DNA of 64,000 bases from Tetracentron sinense. Taxonomy: Eukaryota > Streptophyta > Magnoliopsida > Trochodendrales > Trochodendraceae. The notes below the pieces were generated by a model. It ran no database searches. It worked only from the letters and a program-made list of their open reading frames with translations, and was not told where the DNA came from. Shown one piece after another: positions 1 to 9,710 of this stretch (its first letter is position 1; each line of letters begins with the position of its first letter). Made by a program: the position numbers and the translations under genes. The stretch lies in assembly GCA_015143295.1 (NCBI GenBank), contig CM026556.1, positions 15,314,547-15,378,546 of the forward strand, given 5' to 3'.

Positions 1-354
1 AATTACCCATGAAATTGTTAGGGCTTATGTTAGTGTGTTTCTTGCGTTTCTTAAAATGTGAAAATTATTACTTGCTTCAATTGTGATATGCTATGCTTTG
101 TGAATCACCCCAATTTGTCATATTTAATTTCAAATGCAAGTATGTACACGATCCCACGAGCACGACATGAAATGACATGACTTACCGATGTTTTAAGGAC
201 GGGATGTAGAGGTGGGGCATATCCTATGATATGTTGCCCTTCGCTTTTAGCAAGGACGAGACATGCATGCATTGCATAGGGAAGGGTCTCCTATCCCCTC
301 GCATTACACGCATAGCATAGCATTGCATGATACGCATAGCATGGTATGACATGT

Positions 355-513
355 CATGCATAGAGATGCTAGTTGCGACGGTCTATGAACGGCAGCTAGG
401 CATACATGGTTCATGCATAGAGATGCTAGTTGCGACGGTCTATGAACGGCAGCTAGGCATACACGGTTCATGCATAGGGATGCTAGTTGCGACGGTCTAT
501 GAACGGCATCTAG
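355..513 (+). repeat. 57-bp tandem repeat, about 2.8 copies, in LTR L
   Basis: Units begin CATGCATAGAGATGCTAG at 355, 412 and 469 and differ at only a few positions. The open frames across it on both strands are by-products of a period divisible by three. The same LTR position holds a different tandem array in each subfamily. Confidence 0.9.
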
Positions 514-823
514 GCATCCCATTTCAACGTAGGGGTAGAGCATATCCTAAGATATGTTTTGCTCCGACACCACAAGTACACGAGCATGTTCAATTTCCAA
601 GAAAGCACGCATGATTAGACACACTCGACAAGGTCAAGCGAGATGATTTCAAGAGTTTTTCCGACTTAGATATGATTACAGCATGAACTATAAACTGATT
701 GTTTTTCCCTGTTAATTGTATGAACTGTTTCCTGCTTTATTCTAATTCTGTATTGCTATGTTGCTATGACTGTTGGTTAGTATTCGGTACCCGCTGAGTA
801 TTCTATGCTCAGCCGTACTTCTT

Positions 824-943
824 ATGTCGGCAGGTGATAGTGTAGCGGCTGCTCCTTATGGTATCTGTACTCCGAGCCATTGGGCAGAAGAGGAATGCGT
901 TGTGAAACCTATGGAGGAACCTCTGGTAGAGGGTTACTATTAG
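824..943 (+). CDS. LTR-encoded short acidic reading frame, 39 aa (copy in L)
   Basis: The frame opens with ATG five bases after a hairpin (787-818, stem CGCTGAG/CTCAGCC) and ends at TAG. It reads MSAG..., has a Trp followed by A-E-E-E, and ends VEGYY. Homologous frames start at the same place in every Tekay-type LTR of the window. Function is unknown; I recognise no family. It may be a translated leader ORF or only a conserved nucleic-acid element that happens to stay open. The conserved start, stop and frame across divergent LTRs favour coding. Confidence 0.4.
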   Translation: MSAGDSVAAAPYGICTPSHWAEEECVVKPMEEPLVEGYY

Positions 944-1226
944 GTGGTGATAGATTCTGAGTGAATAGCTGTGGGTGAGCATGAGTGATTATATCCATGT
1001 ATTTTGGCGGGCATGTCCACACTTTCTTTGTTTTGATTTCTTTGTATTAAAACTTGGACCATGTGTATATACTTAGAGGTTTGTTAGACTTCCGCTGTAT
1101 CTTATAGTTATGCTTCCGCTGTTATCCTCTATTGTATATGATCTGTGGGTGTTTTGCAGGTTGATTTAAGGTTAGGTCACGTTGCCAAAGTATCCTAACT
1201 CCTAGGGGGTATTTTGGGGCGCGACA

Positions 1227-1810
1227 GAGGTAGTCCAAGAACACAAGGCCACTCACGAAGAAGCTGGTCCCTCCGAGAACATCTTTACCAAAGTGGCTGA
1301 ACTTATCAGGAAACAAAAACAAGATGGATTGTAATCTTTTTGTGATTTTTTTTATATTGACATAGGGGGAGAATGGAAAATGTAATAATTTTTTTTTTGA
1401 AATTTGACATGTTTTATGAAATGAGAATCATTTGCATTATCCTTTTTTTTGCATCTTTGGCATTATATACAAATATGATTTTTGTTTATTTATGGAATTT
1501 CTCTTGGTTGTTCACAATTACCAACTTATTTAAATTCATGGAATTGTTATTCTTGATTAATCTATCTTGATCCAATGTGGTGTGAATAGAAATTAATTTT
1601 GATTTCGTGGAACTTCTCTTGGTATTAAAACATGGTGATATGTCTCTTAAACCATCTAAAATATGCATCCAAGCAACAAATGTGATCATTTATTTTAATG
1701 CATATGTTCAGGGGGAGTTTACCTCAAAGTTTTTATGAAAAACATGTTGTTTAGGGGGAGCTTAACCCCATTTCATTACATTGTTATGTCATCATCAAAA
1801 AGGGGGAGAT
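1227..1810 (+). mobile_element. Element K: 3' internal region of a SIRE-type copia element
   Basis: This is the stretch between the lost coding region and the 3' LTR. The first ~105 bases are open and read as a Lys/Glu-rich tail ending at TAA near 1334; I cannot assign it. The rest is AT-rich and carries repeated GGGGGAG motifs (near 1366, 1711, 1754 and 1802), a habit of SIRE/Maximus copia elements. The last one is the polypurine tract beside the LTR. RT and integrase are not in the window. Confidence 0.65.
1797..1810 (+). other. Polypurine tract of copia K
   Basis: AAAAAGGGGGAGAT lies directly against the TGTTAG start of the 3' LTR. This is the expected plus-strand DNA priming site. Confidence 0.8.
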
Positions 1811-3285
1811 TGTTAGCCTCCGGGTTACAACCATGGGTACCCCAAATAATTTTGATAATAACATAATAATGAAATGAAATATTTGGTACTAATAATCTTG
1901 TTTAAGTACTTGAACATTTCAGAAGATAAAGTTGACAGCACTCCTATCATGAAAGAGGATGAAATTTATCCAAGAGGAAGTTCAACTCAATGTATCCAAA
2001 GAGGAAGATCCAAGATAAGACCATAGTCCAAGTCGGGTCCATTGAAGACAAAGGCAAAATCACAAGACCCAAATCAAGTCAAGATCACCTCTCAACAATC
2101 TTAATGTATGTCATTTTGAGAGTTCATAGGACTTATGTAAAAAGTCCTCAAAAGAATAGTAAGTTGAAAAGCTCAAGAATCATAGATTGACCATAGGAGC
2201 CTAGAATACTTTTTGGAAATCATTCTAAGGCCCTAAAGGATCATAAAATCATGTTAAAAACATAGCTAATTGACCTAGGAAAACCATCTCATCTCACTGG
2301 TTTGATCCAAAACAGAATTCAGGTTTCTCACTTTGAATTTGTCGACGAATTCTCAGAAGAAGCTGAATTCGGCGACGAAGTCATGACAGAATCTTTGAAA
2401 TTTAATTCAGTCTTTTGAATTCGGCGATGAATTTTCTAGTTAGCCTGAATTTGGCGATGAAGTTAAGACAGTGTTTTTCATATTTCAATTATGTCTTTTG
2501 ATTTCGGCGACGAATTCAAGTGGGAACTCCACTTCGTTGACGAAATCATGTCTGAAACTGAAAAATCGTTGCAACGGTAAGTTTTCAACAGATCAAAAAC
2601 ATTGAATGCCTATCCAACGACATTATTAGATCAAATACTATAAAAGGAGTTCATTTATGAACTTATCTTAACTCTTGATCACAACAATAGCTTCTATCGA
2701 TCACTCATTCATTGCTATTGATTCTCACTCTTGAGCTTTTCAATCCAAAACTCATTTAACTCCTATTTCCTTTTGAGAGACTTTATTAGAGTGTGTATTT
2801 CACTCTTATCCAGCTCATTTAAGGAGCCTTCAATTCGGATTTTCAATCCAAAACTCATTTATTGAGATCAGTCAAGAATCTAGGATTCTTGCACTGAAGC
2901 GTTGCTTCAGTTTTATCAAGAGAGGGTTGTGCTCTTGAAAGGTTTCAGCTCGGCCTAAAGGAAAGCTTGTAAAGGTAATATCTTGACCTGAAAGAGAGAT
3001 TGTAAGGGTTTAGACTCCACCGTGAAGGAGCCTATGCGATTAAGGAATCGTGGTGAATCCTCTAGCTGGAAGCTGAGGCGGGGAGTAGGCTAGTTTGCTG
3101 AACCTCATGAATAAATCCTGAGTTTGCACTCTCCTAATCTCTTCTCCCTTTCTTTTAATATTACTATTGTTTTTGCTTGCTACATATTTAATTTATTCCG
3201 CATCTTGAACTAGTTGTTCATAAAATTTTTAAATTTGTCATATACCATATTCACCCCCTCCTTTAGGGTCATTACTTGGCCAACA
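1811..3285 (+). mobile_element. 3' LTR of copia element K (1475 bp)
   Basis: It starts TGTTAGCCTCCGGG after a polypurine tract and ends TTGGCCAACA, the usual end of SIRE-type LTRs, after a CACCCCCTCC stretch. A TATA box, CTATAAAAGG, lies at about 2638-2647. The element interrupts an Ogre/Tat integrase gene, whose reading resumes directly after 3285. CAATG (3286-3290) is the likely right target duplication; its partner would be left of the window. Confidence 0.85.
2335..2647 (+). promoter_or_regulatory. U3 promoter of copia K: repeated GAATTCGGCGACGAA boxes and TATA
   Basis: At least six imperfect copies of a box related to GAATTCGGCGACGAATT (GTCGACGAATTC, GAATTCGGCGATGAA, GATTTCGGCGACGAATTC and others) lie between 2335 and 2550, about 100-300 bases upstream of CTATAAAAGG. 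The boxes are CpG-rich and partly palindromic. Position and repetition suggest enhancer sites; the binding factor is unknown. Confidence 0.55.
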
Positions 3286-3848
3286 CAATGGTCCAATTGA
3301 AGCCGCCAACAAAAATCTAAGAAAATCATTGAGAAGATGGCGATCAATTACTTTGCCTAGCATGAGATGCTCCCCTATGCCCTCATGGCCTACAAAACGT
3401 CCATCCGAACCTCAATTGGGGCAACACCATTCTCTATGGCCTATGGTATGGAAGCAGTCCTCCCCATCGAAGTACAGATTCCATCACTCTAGGTGTTAAT
3501 GGAAGCAGAGCTCTCGGAAGCAGAATGGGTAAAAACCTGGTATGAATAGCTGAATCTGATTGAAGAGCGGCGACTGAAAGCCATCAACCACTCTCAGGCC
3601 TATCAAAGGTGCATAGCTAGGGCATTCAACAAGAAAGTCAAACCGAGAAGCATCGAGATCAGTCACCTGATTCTCCAGAAAATGTTGCTGAACCGCCCTG
3701 GCCAAGGGGTAAGTTTAGTCCCAACTACGAAGGCCCATACATTGTCTGAGATAAATTCTCAGGCGGCGCCCTTCGACTCAAACGTATAGATGACGAAGAT
3801 CTCCCAGAACCCGTCAATATGGACAAAGTCAAATGATACTACGCTTAG
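3286..3848 (+). pseudogene. Ogre/Tat element C1: 3' end of integrase, decayed
   Basis: The frame begins NG-IEAANKN, which contains the last catalytic Glu of the DDE integrase. It continues through an MLPYALMAYKTSIRTS block, a GMEAVLPIEV block and a basic C-terminal region ending near D-K-V-K. These match the Tat/Ogre integrase C-terminus. At least five in-frame stops and two frameshifts (near 3335 and 3705) make it non-functional. The N-terminal part would lie beyond copia K, left of the window. It is followed by an Ogre-like 3' UTR rather than directly by an LTR. Confidence 0.85.
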
Positions 3849-4516
3849 GGTCTAGGTCTGATAGGCGCTTTGTACTTGTAATTTCTTTGGGAAATGACAG
3901 GAGGCCATCCTTGGCATATTCCTTATCCCTTTTTCCTATAATCTGTTTACAAATCAATGAAATCCGCTAGTTAGCCCCGTGAGCCTAACATCCCTTCTTT
4001 CATTACACCTTTTTAGGGACACCCTCCCTTACCCTCGGTGGCACTTGCCTGAACTACGTCATGACCTGATCCTGCAAAGGGTACGTAGGCAACCTGACAA
4101 AATCAGGTGCGGTCACACTCACACAAAAGGAGATCACACCTCCCCAACTTCCCCATGAGGAGCCAGATCATCCCCAGTGGGACCAAAGCCTCTCTAAAAA
4201 ACCTCTTCCCATAGAGTCTAGTGGAGCAAAAATCCTCTCAAACTCCCCAGACGAGTCAGCTCTCAAGGGTACAAAATTTCTATCAAAGGAAAACCCAAAA
4301 TGGAAGTCGAAACATTTCAAAAGCCAGAGACTCCCCACGGAGGAAATCTCTCCGGACTCTTTGCCCAATAGAAAAATCTTTCAGGGACAAACTCGGCTCT
4401 CTATCCTCAACCGAGACAACCTCTCTCACCCTCCCGGGCAGAGACAACCTCTCTCGAATTCCCCAGTGGACCCCCCCAAAAAAAAGAAAAAACCAAAACC
4501 TCCGAAGGAGTGTAAG
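3849..4516 (+). other. Ogre/Tat C1 3' UTR, first part
   Basis: Noncoding sequence downstream of integrase. It contains the GGTACGTAGGCAACCTGA motif (about 4080-4100) common in Tat-lineage elements, and CT-rich repeats around CAGAGACAACCTCTCTC near 4410-4460. The open frames here have no family resemblance. It ends at the target duplication GTAAG (4512-4516) of solo LTR I. Confidence 0.65.
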
Positions 4517-4815
4517 TGTCGCGACCCAAAACCCACCCTAGGAGTTAGAGTGAACTTTGGACGACTAATCATGGCTTACATGACTTGCTTGACAAACCAA
4601 CCTGCAAAAACCCACAGAGCATATACAATAGAGGATGGCAGCGGAAACATAACTATAAAACACAGCGGAAGTCTAACAACCTCTAAGTATATACACATGG
4701 TCCAAGTTTAATACAAAGAAATCAAAACAAAGAAAGTGCGGACATGCCCGCCAAAATACATGGATATAATCACTCATGCTCACCCACAGCCAATCCACTC
4801 AGAATCTAACACCAC

Positions 4816-4935
4816 CTACTGATAACCCTCTACGGGAGGTTCCTCCAAAGGCTCCTCGACGTACTCCTCTTCCACCCATGGACCAGGAGCACAAACATCA
4901 AATGGAGCAGCAGCTCCCTCAGAACCTGCCGACAT
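4816..4935 (-). CDS. LTR-encoded short acidic reading frame, 39 aa (copy in I)
   Basis: Starts MSAGSEGAAAPF, contains the PWVEEEYVEE core and ends EGYQ. The hairpin at 4941-4971 (CGGCTGAG/CTCAGCGG) lies five bases before the ATG. Almost identical to the two B copies. Function unknown. Confidence 0.45.
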   Translation of the reverse strand: MSAGSEGAAAPFDVCAPGPWVEEEYVEEPLEEPPVEGYQ

Positions 4936-5309
4936 AAGAAGTACGGCTGAGCATGGAATACTCAGCGGGTACCAAATACTAACCAATAGTCATAGCATAA
5001 AAATGGCAATACATAAATCAGGAGCAATTCATATATGTTAGACGGAAACAATTCATATCATACAAGGAAGTAAAGCAATTTATAATCATGCTTGTATTTC
5101 GTAGAAAGCCGATAAAACCTCTTGAAAACATCGTGCACTTGACTTGGCTTGAAATATCTTTTCGTACTTGAAAGCTTGTCGTGTTTGTCTTACTTGATCT
5201 TGTCGAGCGTGTCGTACGTGTCATGTCATGCATGTCATGCGTGCTTGCTTGTGATCATGTAACTTGTGAGATACACTTGTGAGATATCCTTGTGAGATGC
5301 GCTTGAGAG

Positions 5310-5455
5310 ATGCCTTGAGAGGGAAGGGAGACCCTTCTTTATGCAATGCACTTGCGAGGGAAGGGAGACCCTTCTTCATGATATGTATGTACTTGCGAGG
5401 GAAGGGAGGCCCTTTTTCATGATATGCACTTGTGAGTGAGGGGAGACCCCTCATG
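5310..5455. repeat. ~46-bp tandem array in LTR I
   Basis: Four units of the type ACTTGCGAGGGAAGGGAGAC followed by CCTTCTTCATGATATG. Each unit contains an inverted pair (GGGAGACCC type). Same array as in LTRs B and E. Confidence 0.8.
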
Positions 5456-6371
5456 GAATGTTGGTTCTTGTTTTCTTGTGAAAAGCGAGGTAAAACATAT
5501 CATAGGATATGTCCCACCTCTAACCATGTTCTTGAAAACCTCGATAAATCATGTCATGCATGCCGTGCTCGTGGGAACCGTGTACATACTTGCATTTAAA
5601 TTTAAATATGACATTTGGGTAATTTCACAACACATATAACATCAATGATTGAGCAATGTAATATTCATATCATTTAGGGAAAGCAAGAAAACACACTATC
5701 ATAGGCCCTAGCAATATTCATAATTTATTAGGCATGCATTTCCTAATTTACAACTCATTTTATTCACCTTGGCATTTCATCAAACATGGTGTGTTCATTA
5801 TTCATTATTCATTTAAACCTAAATCATGCTTTTCTAGGTGAGTTTACTCACATCATAAAGGTGTGTTTATTATGGATACAATGCCCTCCCCATTTTAATC
5901 ATCACAACACAACCCTTGGCATCCAATCGCCCATTCCATCTCCATTCACCATTCACAACCATCCATCTCATAGCACATGTGTAAATGAAAGAAAATCAAA
6001 AGAAATAAAGGGAAAAGAGGAACTATAACTAGGAGGGTAGTAAGAAGTACCGACCTTGAAGAAATGAGGAAGAAACCCCTTCCAAAAACGACAGTGAGCT
6101 GCTGCCCTAGCTTGGGGAACGCTCTCCACGAGTGCTTGAGCCGTGATCTTGGAGGAAAACCGGACTTGAAGTGATCTAGGGTCTCAAAACCCCTTTGATT
6201 CTTCTCCAAAAGCAAAACCCTAGCTTAGGAAACCCTTTCTCCTCTCTTCTAATCCCCCAAATCCTCTAAGTGTTGAGAATGAGCCCTAAAGGCTCGGGTT
6301 AAACTCTTAAGGTAAGAGTGAACTGACCAAAAGACCATAATACCCTTACTGAAATTTTTGCAAAAACACGA

Positions 6372-6745
6372 GTGCCGAACACGTTGTGCTGTGAATAGTG
6401 CCAAACACGTTGTGCTGTGAATAGTGCCGAACACGTTGTGCTGTGAATAGTGCCAAACACGTTGTGCTGTGAATAGTGCCAAACACGTTATGCTGTGAAT
6501 AGTGCTGAACACGTTGTGCTGTGAATAGTGCTGAACACGTTGTGCTGTGAATAGTGCTGAACACGTTGTGCTGTGAATAGTGCTGAGTACGTTGTGCTGT
6601 GAAGGGTGCCGAACCCGTTGTCACGTTGTGTTGCGCATAGTGCTGAGCTCGTTGTCCGTTGTCTTATGTACAACGTGCCCGTCGTGAGCTGTACAACGTA
6701 CACGTTGTCTGCTACACGACGGATGCACAACGTATACATTATCAG
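6372..6745 (-). promoter_or_regulatory. U3 array of LTR I: 26-bp units plus ACGTTGT/ACAACGT repeats
   Basis: About ten 26-bp units (GTGCCGAACACGTTGTGCTG then TGAATA on the plus strand) are followed by clustered ACGTTGT/ACAACGT inverted motifs. Each unit carries an ACGT core. The array lies upstream, in LTR sense, of the putative start region, where D, E, F, H and A carry a different GATCGGTC-type array. A regulatory role is inferred. The frames across it are repeat artefacts. Confidence 0.6.
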
Positions 6746-7077
6746 AGCTAGATCTACGTTATCAGAGCTACGTCCTTAGTGCCTTCCGAGCTACGTCCTT
6801 AGTGCATATGCCCCGTGCCTCTCCAGAGCTCGTCCTCAAGTGTATAACCGAGCGATCGATTGCCTGTAGGTCCAGACTGTTTTGGCCATATCTTTTGACT
6901 CGTTCGTCCGATTTTGACGATTCAACTTGCGTTGGGTTCGTACTTCGAAAAGGAACATTTCTGACATTTCGAAATTTCAAATTTATTCCTTATTTATTAA
7001 TTATACCTCTTTAAAGGCAAAATGGCAACGAAAGTGTCATGCATAAAATGTGAAAAGGTTCGGGGCTCTACAGTAAG

Positions 7078-8965
7078 TCAACAACAATAGGAGTCAGACT
7101 TAGTCTTACGACTAGAGGCAAAAAAGGGACAAAAGTCAATCGGCTTGGCCGGAATGAGGAAAACTAGCAACGGCCTCATTGCGCAAAGTTATGCGAATCC
7201 CATGACTTGGTCATTCCAAAGGCAAAAAAGGGAGAAAAAGGTGAAGAGCAGTTTGGTAACAGAATCTGGCAGCAGTCAGTCTAGCCAGATAAGTCCCCTG
7301 CAGCGGTCCCCAACAGATGGCATGGAAGAGCAGCTTCCCCGACACTACTCTGCAACAGAGTTCAGATCCCCAACAGCGATCTATGAAAAGGTCGTATCCC
7401 CTAGCAGATCCCTAGTTGCGATCTACGACAGTGTCGTATTCCCCAGCGAATCTCTAAAAGAAGCTTCCCATTGCTCTCTACATGCACTTTTCGCAGCAAG
7501 AGTACAAAAGCATCCAATTTACTCCCCAGCAAGCTGCTCCCCAGCCAGAGTCTGAATCTCCAGTAGTGACAAGACAAACAGGTCTATCCCTGAACATCCT
7601 CAGTGGTGACGAAACCTTTTCTGGGTCATATTCCGCTCTCCAAGAGTGAAAGACAGATTTCATGATCCCCAAGCCCTGAGTAAGGCAATTTCCTGGCAAA
7701 ACTAAAAGCTAGTTGAACATTCTTGCTATTAAAATCAAAACCTTTTATAAAAGACCAACACTTTTTTTCAAAAGCTAGACCTTTTGGTATCTAGACCAGG
7801 TCATACCAGCTTGCACTGAACAGCCCCGGTAAGACAAGCAGAAGAAGCCGACAGCCTACATCCCCGCAAGTCGCAATCAGCAGAGTCATAGGAAAGCATC
7901 CTCACCTTTATCCTTGCATAGTGTCACACCCCGTGACCACTATCCTCAGCATCAATCAACTTGATCAAAACATAGCGCCTCTCGACCTTTTCAAATTAAT
8001 CTCGCTAATGCCTCTCCGACATGCCGTAACTCCCCTCGACACTCTCGCGTTTTCTCAACATCCTATGTGCTCCTTGGCAATCCGGCCATACCATAGCATT
8101 ACCTCTTGTATATCACCCTTTTTAACACCCCCAAGTGTCTTCGACATCCGGTGCGCTCCTTGGTAATCTCAGTACCATACCGCCGCATTACCTCCTGTAT
8201 GTCACCTCTTTCGACACCCCCGCATGTCTTCGACATTCGGTGCGCTCCTTGGCAATCTCTCCATACCACAGCATCACCTCCTGCATGCCGCAACCCTTTC
8301 GACACCCCCACGTGTCTTCGACATCCGGTGAGCTCCTTGGCAATCTTGCCATACCGCAGCATCAACTCCTGCATGCCGCAACCCTTTCGACAACCCCATG
8401 TGTCTTCGACGTTCAGTGTGCTCCTTGGCAATCTCGCCATATCGTAGCATTACCTCTTACATGTCACCCTTTTCAACACCCCCATGTGTCCTCGACATCC
8501 GGTGTGCTCCTTAGCAATCTCACCATACTACAGCATCACCTCTTACGTGTCCTCCCCTCGACATCCCGTGTGTATCCTCCAGTGTACACCACCCGCATGC
8601 CTTCTTCTTTTTGACACCAGTGTGTCCTCGACATCCCGTGTGTACCTTTACAGTGTACACCACCTACATGCCACCCTTTCTAACACCCTGTGTGTTCCCG
8701 ATACCCTGCTGTCTTTTCAATCGACTCGATCAGATCCCTTCGGTTAGCACCTTCGGGCCATGCCCTTCTCGCATCCATCAATCTCTAGTGAGTAGTCTAA
8801 ACTACTCGCTCTCCTCCAGCAGTGGCTATACCACTTCATTGCACTCACCATTTCTTGCATTGCATGCATACATGCCATCCTACTGCATCCCTAAGATCCG
8901 AGCTTGGTCAAAAGATAGGATGATTCCAGTCTTTACCGTTCAAATCGCCAATTTTGGCATTCTCC
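7078..8965 (+). other. Ogre/Tat C1 3' UTR, second part
   Basis: Continues the 3' UTR after solo LTR I. No family-supported coding region is visible. The first ~900 bases are unique sequence rich in CAG and CCCC runs. The second half is the 88-bp tandem repeat listed separately. Long untranslated regions holding tandem repeats are known in Tat/Ogre elements. Confidence 0.6.
8050..8705 (+). repeat. 88-bp tandem repeat in the Ogre/Tat 3' UTR
   Basis: Units start near CGACATCCGGTGCGCTCC at 8142, 8231, 8319, 8407 and 8493 (spacing 89, 88, 88, 86), with shorter derived units at 8559 and 8629 and a weak first unit near 8054. Copies differ by roughly 10-25 percent, so the array is old. Long frames in three phases here are repeat artefacts. 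Confidence 0.9.
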
Positions 8966-8981
8966 AACAAAGAGGGGCAGC
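8966..8981 (+). other. Polypurine tract of Ogre/Tat C1
   Basis: AACAAAGAGGGGCAGC directly precedes the TGTAAGCACCC start of the LTR. Confidence 0.65.
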
Positions 8982-9660
8982 TGTAAGCACCCAATTTTTA
9001 CACCTCTGTCTAACTATGGTTAAAATCTTTTGACCATGGTTACCCCTACCAAGTCCCCTAAACCCTAGGTAAGCCTCTAGTTAGTCTTAGGCCTCATCCT
9101 AAGTCGAACCCTAGAGAACCCTAGAACCAAAACCCTAACCCTAGGTAAACCCCTACTGAACCCTAGCTAAACTCTAGGTAAACCCTAGTAAAACCCTAGG
9201 ACTCAACCCTAGTGCAAACCTATGTCCAAAACCTAGCCCTAGGTGTCCCTAATCGAAGCCGTAGCCTAGCCCTAGAGCCCTTAGGGCTTAAAACCTAAAA
9301 ACCATGGCCTATAGGGCCTGAACCCTTAACCTGGGCCCACAAGGCCCAAAAACCCTAAGCCTAAACCCCAAAAACTATCTGTGTATGGGCTAGGCCCATT
9401 TTAACCAAAATCCCTTATTGTTGGTAGATGGTCTACCGCTAACTAGAAATCTGTCTGTTTTGCTAATGGCGGTAAATCATCTACTGCCATTGTGCAAGTT
9501 TCGAGTTTCTGCGTAGCTCCCTGCACACTCAACCATCCTCTCAACCTTCCCTTCAACTCCTTCCTACTCAACCTCCACTAGGTCAAACCCCCTCTCAGGC
9601 CTTCCCTTTAGTTCCTCTTAGGTCCCTTGGAGCATCCTCTATAAAATCCCAATCCCTTTA
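8982..9660 (+). mobile_element. Ogre/Tat LTR (element C), 3' truncated
   Basis: Starts TGTAAGCACCCAATTTTTAC and matches the LTR at 44149 along most of its length: GCCTATAGGGCCTGA, CCCACAAGGCCCAAAAACC, a GGTAGA/TCTACC hairpin and the TATA region. After the TATA box (TCTATAAAAT, 9638-9647) similarity to the 44149 copy fades. No LTR end or primer-binding site is seen before ORF1 at 9711, so the 3' part of the LTR and the leader seem deleted. It is rich in degenerate AACCCTAG motifs (9050-9230). The right boundary is approximate. Confidence 0.7.
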
Positions 9661-9710
9661 ACTGTAAGATCCCAACATTAGAAGAGATTCAGCGCATTCT
9701 AGGATTAAAC

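Larger units (their letters stand above)
1..1226 (+). mobile_element. Element L: 3' part of a Tekay-type gypsy LTR, left end outside the window
   Basis: The last ~150 bases match the 3' ends of the other Tekay-type LTRs here: paired CTTCCGC boxes, then AACTCCTAGGGGGTATTTTG and a final GCGACA. No primer-binding site follows. The next bases (1227 on) are copia 3' sequence, so this is most likely a solo LTR inserted into copia element K, with GAGGT (1227-1231) as the expected right-hand target duplication. The left copy lies outside the window, so solo versus full-length cannot be decided. The LTR holds a 57-bp tandem repeat, a conserved hairpin and a conserved short reading frame. Confidence 0.8.
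4517..7072 (-). mobile_element. Element I: solo LTR of the B subfamily (Tekay-type), 2556 bp
   Basis: The plus strand reads TGTCGCGACCCAAAACCC at the left and GGGGCTCTACA at the right, matching both LTRs of element B. It is flanked by GTAAG at 4512-4516 and 7073-7077, a perfect 5-bp target duplication. Nothing internal is present, so this is a solo LTR left by recombination between two LTRs. It sits in the 3' UTR of Ogre/Tat C1. Sense is on the minus strand. Confidence 0.93.

Noticed and set aside
1227..1340. Short Lys/Glu-rich frame at the start of the copia 3' region, possibly part of an env-like or extra ORF
   Set aside because: Too short after truncation by LTR L and not recognisable; left as internal region only.
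8099..8747. Several 80-160 codon frames in three phases and on both strands
   Set aside because: Produced by the 88-bp tandem repeat in the Ogre 3' UTR; no conserved protein features.
9050..9230. Interstitial telomere array
   Set aside because: Motifs are irregular AACCCTAG-type, not tandem CCCTAAA units, and are shared with LTR context.
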